Shown: positions 7,901 to 15,800 of the stretch, one piece after another
Position numbering within the stretch: the first letter of the stretch is position 1
Layout: each line of letters starts with the position of its first letter
Assembly (NCBI RefSeq): GCF_021648855.1
Contig: NZ_JAKJHX010000062.1
Span: forward strand, 1 to 28,400
Direction: 5' to 3'
Length of the DNA: 28,400 nt
Origin: Tychonema litorale BBK16
GTDB lineage: Bacteria; Cyanobacteriota; Cyanobacteriia; Cyanobacteriales; Microcoleaceae
Made by a program: the position numbers and the translations under genes
The notes under the pieces: model-generated
Databases searched by the model: none
What the model was told of the DNA's origin: nothing
Seen by the model: only the letters and a program-made list of their open reading frames with translations

Positions 7901-8467
7901 ACCGTCTTGGAAAGGACGTAACAGACAACAATTCACCTCAAACATCTGACCAACTGTTTCCACAATTCGTTGCAGCATCTGCTGGTAATTCAGAGCCGAT
8001 CGGATACTATTGGTAACAGCATAAAGCAGCGATTCTTGCTGTAGCGCCCGTCGCAGTTCATTAGTGCGCGCTTTCAGGAGATTGTGAGTATCAACCGCTT
8101 GGCTGACGACAACCCTAAGTTCTTCGGCATCCCAAGGCTTAGTAACGTATTTGAATACTTTCCCAGCATTAATAGCTTCAACTAAATCTTCAACATCCGT
8201 ATATCCAGTTAAAATAATTCTGATCACGTCAGGGTACTGTACCGCCGTCAGACGCAGAAACTCAGTCCCGCTCATTTTGGGCATCCGCTGATCCGAGATA
8301 ATGACGGCCACTTCTCCTTCCCGTGCCAAAATTTCTAGGGCGGCGGGGCCTGATTCTGCCCTGAGCACTTTATATTCGCGATAGAAGGTGCGGTAAAGCA
8401 AATCAAGATTGTCCGGTTCATCATCAACGATCAGAATTTTTAGCTTAGGATTGGCTAGGGAATTCAT
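4964..8467 (-). CDS. cyaC: CyaC-type hybrid sensor kinase / class III adenylate cyclase
   Basis: 1167 residues making cAMP under two-component control. Order: receiver 1 (about 10-125; D59 acceptor, K110), GAF 1 (about 150-320), GAF 2 (about 335-525), HisKA with H549 in NISHEFRTPL, HATPase with N663, DSGIGI (691-696) and GSGLGL (721-726), receiver 2 (about 815-932; D864), then a cyclase domain (about 975-1165). Cyclase metal ligands are D986 (FSDIVGFT) and D1030 (VGDAVMALFG). K1026 and T1108 are the adenine-selecting pair of class IIIb cyclases; N1115 and R1119 complete the site. The order matches CyaC of Arthrospira (Spirulina) platensis, about 1200 residues. AGGGGG lies just upstream of the ATG. 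No membrane segment, so a cytoplasmic sensor; its signal is unknown. Confidence 0.92.
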   Translation of the reverse strand: MNSLANPKLKILIVDDEPDNLDLLYRTFYREYKVLRAESGPAALEILAREGEVAVIISDQRMPKMSGTEFLRLTAVQYPDVIRIILTGYTDVEDLVEAINAGKVFKYVTKPWDAEELRVVVSQAVDTHNLLKARTNELRRALQQESLLYAVTNSIRSALNYQQMLQRIVETVGQMFEVNCCLLRPFQDGRVADEWFVYQLLETQELPSPDVTAMPVDACPARLSADLLPFLVWETREVEVIQDAETDDRILHEANHQRRLAYQAANIRSSLIVPLFYQTELMAVLALHSFEQPRKWQEHEINLVTTVADQAALALSQARAYEQVRALAKREALVNTITTAIRSSLDPQNIFAAITQQLGQALQVDGCVLSLWTEDDEYVQCVGLYDSDRAVVAVEEGLIAPNELPNLDSVTKFGRAWASPNASLPQSLVPIRGNPVLQNIMMSKEPMAISDLNERPDMNVTELQLRSAARALLVVPLLSDGKIIGSISLRQNSHTRRWLASDIDLAQIVATQAALAVQQSRLYQTTRQQAERLLEADRLKTEFFQNISHEFRTPLTLTIGPLESVCSRKEDLPYEQAAIALRNSRRLLRLVNQLLDLQRLDAGRMQPSFRPCDLVGFCYSTAESFRPYCEKKHLNLITELQECPLLYLDIERFDKVIYNLLSNAVKFTPEGGNITLTVKKAGAHCLLQVKDSGIGIRAEQIPYLFERFRQAEGSTNRSYEGSGLGLALVKELVELHSGQISVESVYGEGSTFTVWLHFGSTHLPPEQVLEIPTEFHSSKALVELADVEGDLSDAEFASENFEAIQPVSSEKAVGTVLVVDDNADLRFYVSGILRDSGFAVLLARNGEEGFAVAKNRLPDLIVTDLMMPLVSGLDLIRMIREDQELKGTPVILLTAKADEDTRIEGVERGADAYLSKPFNDRELLAEVRNLVALKENERRVQQLNNYLTESVLRRFLPPAMVKAAAAGDLALDLRPEPRLITILFSDIVGFTQMANTLRSRRVAELLNEYLAAMTKAIFDSGGTVDKFVGDAVMALFGAPEELSPNEQVRRAVAAAKQMLLALKELNKGWIEQGIVGENGVAPVRFRCGIHQGTAVVGMFGGVERSDYTAIGPSVNIAARLQEAAEPNTVLISAAVADYVEEDLIVKYKSLQLKGIDETVLTFLLNCD

Positions 8468-8760
8468 TTATCTTCCCCCTGATGGCTCAACCACATAGCT
8501 GTGTTCAGCTTGGCGGCGGGAGTAAAAGAGGGGCGGGATCTATGTAACATAGCTATAACCGTCCTTTAGTGAATGTTTTTCCAGTATTTGCGATTAATTA
8601 AGGGAACTCACTCTTTGTCGAACAGGCCAGAAAGCCTGTTAAGCGAGAATGGCGCAAGATGTTAGTTCCATCAGATACAGGCAGGCTCACGAGTCGCCAG
8701 AACCCCTTGAAACTTTGTCGGCTTTGTCGGCTCTAACATCCAGTACGCTCAAACCCTGAT
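8468..8760. other. Spacer upstream of cyaC with several inverted repeats
   Basis: No convincing gene. It holds a hairpin AACAGGC (8621-8627) / GCCTGTT (8634-8640), enclosed more widely by GGAACT (8602-8607) and AGTTCC (8665-8670), and two tandem TTTGTCGGC copies near 8716-8734. This could be a structured 5' leader of cyaC or a small RNA, but no known family is recognised. Part of it probably carries the cyaC promoter. Confidence 0.35.
8540..8552. promoter_or_regulatory. Perfect short palindrome upstream of cyaC
   Basis: CTATGTAACATAG is a perfect 13-nt inverted repeat centred about 79 bp upstream of the cyaC start. It could be an operator. It does not fit the CRP/SYCRP1 (TGTGA-N6-TCACA) or NtcA (GTA-N8-TAC) patterns, so the regulator cannot be named. 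Confidence 0.25.
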
Positions 8761-8946
8761 TCAGTCAGGCTTGTCCTTGAGTTTTTCAATTACAGCTTGA
8801 CGGATAAATTCAATTCTATCTGGTATTTCCGCCAGCATAGAGTGATAAGGTTCGGGGAACCTGACGTTAAAACCTTTTTGATTGTTTTTAATACCCTTTC
8901 CAGTACCTACAAATCTAGTATTAGGGGATGGGTTATTGTTTGCCAT
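8761..8946 (-). CDS. Small conserved-looking protein, unknown function (61 aa)
   Basis: The chosen start (ATG at 8946, MANNNPSPNTRFVG) is preceded by GGGAATGAG at a workable ribosome-binding distance; a longer reading from 9015 adds 23 residues that look like leader. The first part is polar and low in complexity (NNNPSPNTR). The second part, GFNVRFPEPYHSMLAEIPDR then IEFIRQAVIEKLK, has a short strand followed by two helices, reminiscent of ribbon-helix-helix DNA-binding proteins such as small antitoxins or repressors. No partner toxin is adjacent. Family not recognised. Confidence 0.55.
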   Translation of the reverse strand: MANNNPSPNTRFVGTGKGIKNNQKGFNVRFPEPYHSMLAEIPDRIEFIRQAVIEKLKDKPD

Positions 8947-9145
8947 ATTTTTTTGCTCATTCCCTTGACATTTCCAGTGTACATTAGATAAGATTTCAAA
9001 GTCAAGGCTAACCAATGAGGTAATTAAATTTGGTCAATCAACTATGTCTATAAGTTAGATTTAAGTTAATTTATAACGTTAGTCAATTTTCCGAAGTTGG
9101 CAGTATATAACCATCGTAGAAAAATTAATATAGTGGCTGATAATA

Positions 9146-9751
9146 GTGAATTCTTTCTTTTTTTCTTCACCAACGTGGGGGAAACACATCTCCCAAAATT
9201 GTGGCTTTTTAGTTCGGATAGCTGACGCAAATGACCTGACGCAGCTAGCTGATATTTTGGCTTCAAGCTTTCATTCCCGCGACGGATTCATAGACTGGAT
9301 TTATCCAGTATTACGTTTGGGAATTTACGAAGATTTAAAAAATCGACTGCGTTCCAAAACTAAACATTACATTTGTCTGGTTTCTGAGCTAGTCTCGCGC
9401 GAAGAAAATAGTCTCGCCAAGCAGCCAGAGTCGATCGCGGGAACAGTAGAAGTGGCTCTGCGTTCTCGCTTGGCTTGGCAACTACCAAGTTCTGACTATC
9501 CTTATTTATCAAATCTAGCAGTTCACCCAGAGTATCGGCGACAGGGCGTGGCTCAACAACTGCTCAGTAGTTGTGAGCAAAGTGCTCGTGAGTGGGGATT
9601 TTCGGAAATTTATCTCCATGTTCTCGAAAATAATCATGCGGCTCGACAGTTGTACTATCAGGCTGGGTATCGTTTGGAACAGGTGGAGTGGGATTGGAGT
9701 TGTTGGCTTTTGGGGCAGCCGCGGCGACTCTTTTTGCGAAAGAAGTTATGA
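9146..9751 (+). CDS. GNAT-family N-acetyltransferase
   Basis: About 201 residues from a GTG start; the true start may lie somewhat downstream, because the conserved domain begins near FLVRIADANDLTQLADI (21-37). The acetyl-CoA binding segment is YLSNLAVHPEYRRQGVA (120-136) with the pyrophosphate-loop pattern RRQGVA. Motif B follows as VLENNHAARQLYYQAGY (159-175). A tryptophan-rich tail (EWDWSCWLLG) ends the protein. The acceptor substrate cannot be told. The stop codon TGA (9749-9751) coincides with the first bases of a palindromic repeat, which may have trimmed the original end. No clear Shine-Dalgarno. Confidence 0.82.
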   Translation: MNSFFFSSPTWGKHISQNCGFLVRIADANDLTQLADILASSFHSRDGFIDWIYPVLRLGIYEDLKNRLRSKTKHYICLVSELVSREENSLAKQPESIAGTVEVALRSRLAWQLPSSDYPYLSNLAVHPEYRRQGVAQQLLSSCEQSAREWGFSEIYLHVLENNHAARQLYYQAGYRLEQVEWDWSCWLLGQPRRLFLRKKL

Positions 9752-9898
9752 GGAGACGGCAATGCCGTTTCCCTACCGCGTCAATTGTAGGGAAACGGCA
9801 GTGCCGTCTCCTCCCTTTAGCTATGAGGAGACGGCAGTGCCGTTTCCCTACCGCGATCAATTGTAGGGACACGGCACTGCCGTGTCCTCCCTTTAGCT
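9748..9898. repeat. Two tandem copies of the dispersed palindromic element
   Basis: Units 9748-9822 (75 bp) and 9823-9898 (76 bp) are nearly identical direct copies, each an imperfect palindrome (GAGGAGACGGCA ... TGCCGTCTCCTC type arms around CCCTACCGCG and TTGTAGGG). They fill the whole gap between two converging genes: the GNAT stop codon lies in the first bases and the stop codon of the giant RTX gene begins 2 bp after the end. Confidence 0.9.
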
Positions 9899-9899
9899 T

Positions 9900-12800
9900 C
9901 TATTGTGGCAAGAGATTCGATCGCACATCAGAAGCACTGAATGCACCAATACCCCCGACAAGATTAGCCAAAACCTGCCCAGTTCCTGCTACTCGCAGCA
10001 ATGAACCATTCTGAGTTGAGGTGAATTGCAACTGCTGGAAAGTCAAGCCGCCAGTCAACACCAACTTATCGATGCCAGCCTCGAAGTTAAGAATAGTATT
10101 CAAGCCGTTAGCACCCAAGATAAATTGATCGCTGCCAACACCTCCAGACAAAGTATTGTCACCTGAACTCCCAAACAGAATGTCATCTCCTTCGCCGCCA
10201 AACAGAATGTCATTGTCTTTACCGCCATAGAGGGTATCGTTACCAGCATCACCGTTGAGCGTGTCTTCCCCTTCATTGCCGTAGATCAAGTCATTACCAT
10301 CACCGCCATTGATGCAATCTAGCTGATCGGTACTACCGACTGAGACTCCTTTGTCATCTGCCCGATCGCCATAAATGGTATCGTTGCCCTCATCCCCACA
10401 GAGTTCATCACTGCCATCTCCACCGTAAATTAAGTCGTCGTCGTCGTCTCCGTGGATGAAGTCGTTACCTTTGCCCCCAAACAGGGAGTCATTGCTCTTA
10501 CCGCCACTGATAGTATCGTCAGATTCGTCACCGAACAATAAGTCAGAACCGATATTGCCAAAAAGCAAATCCTTTCCGTTGGTATCTTTGACTAAACCTC
10601 GAACACCCCCATACAGAGTGTCGTCGCCACTATCCCCAGTCAGGGTATCGTTACCGAGTTCGCCCCAAATCAAGTCATTATTTTTGCCACCCCAAACATA
10701 ATCGTTGCCTTTGCCCGCGTAAACGGTATCATCGCCGTTACCACCGCCGATGATGTCCCCACCGGTGCCACCAAAAATTAAGTCTTGCTGTCCGGTATCC
10801 CCAACAGAGTTGGAACTGCCACTGTCACCGAGAATGGTATCAATACCTTCGTTGCCGTAGAGAGTATCGGAGCCCAGTTGACCAAAAAGTAGGTCATTGC
10901 CTTTGCCTCCGTAAACAACATCGTTGCCTTTGCCGGAAATCAGCGTATCGTCGTTTTCTTGCCCGTTGAGCAAGTCATTGCCGTCGCCTCCGTAGAGTAA
11001 GTCACGCCCCTGGCTGTCCCTGGCCCTGTTGTCGCGGTTTCCACCAAATAAGCTGTCGTCTCCACTACCGCCAATTAAGGTATCCGAACCTTGTTCGCCC
11101 AAAATTAGGTCTTTGTTTTTACCTCCGATGGCAATATCGTTACCTTTGCCGCCATGAATGGTGTCATCGCCTTCGTTACCGTTGATGACATCAGCACTTT
11201 CGCCTCCGAAGATTAAATCGCGAGCATCATTAGGATTCTGGGAGTTGTTTTGACCGGTGTCTCCGAGAATAGTATCGGCACCCCGATCGCCCAAAATAGT
11301 ATCAGATCCTAACTCACCAGAAATCCAGTCGTTTCCTTTCCCACCGAGGACTAAATCGTTGTTATCGCCACCATAAACGACATCGCTACCCAATCCGCCA
11401 AAAATGATGTCGTTGCCTTCATTGCCGTAAATTTCGTCACTACCGCCTTCACCTAAAAGCGAGTCATTACCTTGAAAACCGATGATTTTTTCTGCTTCGT
11501 TCTGGCCCTGAATGAAGTCGTTACTATTGATTCCTTTGAGGGTTTGTTCCTCAACAGTGATTTGTACACCAGGCTGGTCAAATGAAATCCTGGGTGGTTG
11601 TGCTGGTGGTAAAAAGGTGATTTCAGGTTTTTCCACAACGACCTCACACCCACAATCGATGTCTGTTCCGATGCCGGGTGTTGGTGTGAGCACAGTTGGT
11701 CGCAAGATAGCGGCGACTGTAGCGCGACCCGGACTGATGGTGCCGCTGTTGTCGGTAGCACTATAGGTGAAAGTACCTCCAGTAAATTGGCCAGTGGCGC
11801 GGAAAAATAGTTGCTGAACCTGTTCTGGAGTCAGGGTTTGACCAACTGTTATCGGGACACCACCGTTGGCGGGATCTCCTAAAAATAGGGTTCCTTGGTC
11901 GGCTGGGGGCAGGGTGTTGATGGTGAAAGATGCGATCGTCCCGTCAGGGTCGGTTGCACTCAATCCTGTGACTGGTGTGCTGTTGTTCGGTGAAGTGCCG
12001 AAGTTGGTATTTGCTGCTACTGGTGGTTGGTTAGGGGTGGGAAGTAAGGCTGCAACTGTTGCGGTAGCGGGACTGATAGTGCCATTGTTGTCCGTCGCAC
12101 TGTAGGTGAAATCGGTGCCGGTAAATTCGCCTGTTGTGCGGAAAAATAGTTGCTGAATCTGTGCCGGAGTCAGGACTTGGCCTGGTGTGACGGCTATTCC
12201 ACCATTGGCTGGGTCTCCTAGGAATAGGACTCCTTGGGCTGCTGGGGGCAGGGTGTTGATGGTGAAAGATGCGATCGAGCCGTCGGGGTCAGTTCCTCCC
12301 AATCCGGTTACCAATCTGCTGCTGTTAGGGGGAATGCTGAAGTTGACATTTGTACTAACAGGCGGTTGGTTGTTGGGATTTGGTGTGGGATTTGGTGTCG
12401 GAGTTGGTGTGGGATTTGGTGTGGGATTTGGTGTGGGACTTGGGATGGTTGCCACAGTCGCGGTTGCAGGACTGGTAGCGCCCTGGTTATCTGTAGCGCT
12501 GTAGGTGAAATTTGCTCCGGTAAATTCGCCTGTTGTGCGGAAAAATAGTTGCCCAATTTGTTCAGGAGTCAGGACTTGACCTGGTGTGACGGCTATTCCA
12601 CCATTGGCTGGGTCTCCTAAAAATAGGACTCCTTGGCCTGCTGGGGGCAGGGTGTTGATGGTGAAAGATGCGATCGAGCCGTCGGGGTCAGTTCCTCCTA
12701 ATCCTGTGACTCGTGTGCTGCTGTTGGGCGGAATGCTCAAGTTAGCATTTGTCGCTACTGGCGGTTGGTTGGGTGTCGGAGGTAGGGCCGCCACAGTTGC

Positions 12801-15800
12801 TGTTGCAGGACTGGTAGCGCCGTTGTTATCTGTAGCACTGTAGGTGAAATTTGCTCCGGTAAATTCGCCTGTTGTGCGGAAAAATAGTTGCCCAATTTGT
12901 GCAGGAGTCAGGACTTGACCTGGTGTGACGGCTATTCCGCCATTGGCTGGGTCTCCTAAAAATAGGACTCCTTGGGCTGTTGGCGGTAGGGTATTGATGG
13001 TGAAAGATGCGATCGAGCCGTCGGGGTCAGTTCCTCCTAATCCTGCAACTCGTGTGCTGCTGTTCGGCGGAATGGTCAGGTTAGCATTTGTTGCTACTGG
13101 CGGTTGGTTGTTGGGAATTGGTATCGGAGTTGGTGTCGGAGTTGCGCCCAAAGTAGCAGTCGCAGAACTACTAGCACCTTGGTTATCTGTAGCACTGTAG
13201 GTGAAATTTGCTCCGGTAAATTCGCCTGTTGTGCGGAAAAATAGTTGCCCAATCTGTGCAGGAGTCAGGACTTGACCAGGTGTCACGGCAATTCCGCCGT
13301 TGGCTGGGTCTCCTAAAAATAGGACTCCTTGGGCTGTTGGCGGTAGGGTATTGATGGTGAAAGATGCGATCGACCCGTCGGAGTCAGTTGCTCCCAATCC
13401 TGTGACTCGTGTGCTGCTATTCGGGGGAATACTAGCTTGAGCATTAGCCGTAACAGGCGGTTTATTCGGTGTGGGAATTGGTATCGGAGGAATCGGTATC
13501 GGAGTCAAAGTCGTAGTCACAACAGCACCTGGCGCACTACCATCATTGTTACCTGGTGTCGGGTCTGCGGTACTAGAAGTGCTTCTGGCGGTGTTAGTAA
13601 TGCTGCCAGAGTTGGGTGCGATGAAGCTAATGCTACGAGTGGTACTGACTGTATTTGCTAAGTTGATAGGTAGGAATGTGACAATCCCAGTAGTTGCATT
13701 GTAAGTACCGCCCTCAGACAAAACTACTCCTGTTAAACCAGGAATGATGCTGTCAGTAATTGTGACGTTTTCTGCTGTGCTTGGCCCAATATTTCTTGTA
13801 GAAATTGTGTAACTAACTATCGCACCGGGTGCTGCATTTGTAATACCACTTTTGGTAGTTATCACATCAGCACTCGGTCCCAAAATCGTAGTCACAACAG
13901 CACCAGCCGCCGTACCATCATTGTTACCTGGTGTCGGGTCTGCGGTGCTAGCAGTGCTTCTAGCGGTGTTACTAATACTTCCACTTGCGGGTGCGATGAA
14001 GCTAATGCTGCGAGTGGTACTGACTGTATTTGCTAAGTTGATAGGTGGGAATGTGACAATCCCAGTAGTTGCATTGTAAGTACCACTGTCGGATACACTA
14101 ACTCCTGTTAAACCAGGAATAATGCTGTCAGTAATTGTGACATTTTCGGCTGTACTCGGCCCAATGTTGCGCGTGGTAATTGTGTAACCAACTATCGCAC
14201 CAGCGACTGCATTTGTAATACCACTTTTGGTAGTTATCACATCAGCACTCGGTCCCAAAATCGTAGTTACAACAGCACCAGCCGCCGTACCATCATTGTT
14301 ACCTGGTGTCGGGTCTGCGGTACTAGAGGTGCTTCTAGCGGTGTTACTAATACTTCCACTTGCGGGTGCGATGAAGCTAATGCTACGAGTGGTACTGACT
14401 GTATTTGCTAAGTTGATAGGTGGGAATGTCACAATCCCAGTAGTTGCATTGTAAGTACCGCCCTCGGATACCACTACTCCGGTTAAACCCGGAATAATGC
14501 TATCAGTAATTGTGATATTTTCGGCTGTACTCGGCCCAATGTTGCGCGTGGTAATTGTGTAACCAACTATCGCACCAGCGACTGCATTTGTAATACCGCT
14601 TTTGGTGGTGATCACATCGGCGCTGGGTGTCAGATTGGTAGTAACCACAGCGTCCACAGCAGTGCCATCATTGTTCCCTGGTGTGGGGTCTAGGGTACTG
14701 GATGTGCTTCTAGCAGTGTTGCTGACGCTGAGATTTGCGGGTGCAATAAAGCTGATGCTACGGGGGGTACTGACTGTATTTGCTAAGTTGATAGGTGGGA
14801 ATGTGACAATCCCAGTAGTTGCATTGTAAGTACCACTGTCGGATACACTAACTCCTGTTAAACCGGGAATAATGCTGTCAGTAATTGTGACGTTTTCTGC
14901 TGTGCTCGGCCCAATATTTCGTGTAGTAATTGTGTAACCAACTGTCGCACCAGCCGCTGCATTTGTAATACCGCTTTTAGTAGTTATCACATCAGCACTA
15001 GGTGTCAAATTCGTAGTCACAACAGCGCCTGGTGCTGTACCATCATTGTTCCCTGGTGTGGGGTCTAGGGTACTGGATGTGCTTCTAGCAGTGTTGCTGA
15101 CGCTGAGATTTGCGGGTGCAATAAAGCTGATGCTACGGGGGGTACTGACTGTATTTGCTAAGTTGATAGCCGGGAATGTCACAATCCCAGTAGTTGCATT
15201 GTAAGTACCGCTATCAGATAAGCTAACTCCGGTTAAACCCGGAATAATGCTATCAGTAATTGTGACATTATCTGCGGTGTCCGGCCCGTTGTTTTGTGTG
15301 GTAATAGTGTAACTAACTCTCGCACCAGCGGCTGCCGTAGCAGCCCCGCTTTTTGTGGTAATAACATCAGCAAGAGGGAGGTTAGTAATTGTTGTTGGGA
15401 CTTGAGAGGTTGGCTGGGAACTATTGTTATTAGTAAGGTTGGGGTCGAAAGTGCTGGAACTACTATAGGCAGTGTTAATTAAGGCAGTGCCGAGTGTTGC
15501 CGGAACTGTGGCGGTGATGGTGCGGATGACGCTAGCACCGTTAGCCAGAGTCGGAATCACTGGCCAAATAACAGTCCGCGTTGTGGGGTTGAAAGTACCG
15601 AGGTTATCAGCGCTGACGAAGGTTAATCCTGCGGGCAGGGGATCTTGAATCAGGACATTTTCGGCAGTGTTGGGCCCGTTATTAGTTGAGGTAATCGTGT
15701 AGGTGATCGCGCTGCTTGGTTTGGCAAACTGCGGGCCTTTTTTAACAATGGAAACGTCGGCAACGAGTGTAGGTGGATCGATTGTTTCGACCAGGACATT

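Noticed and set aside
8488..8510. CRP-type site upstream of cyaC (CACATAGCTGTG)
   Set aside because: The half-sites are in the wrong orientation and spacing for TGTGA-N6-TCACA.
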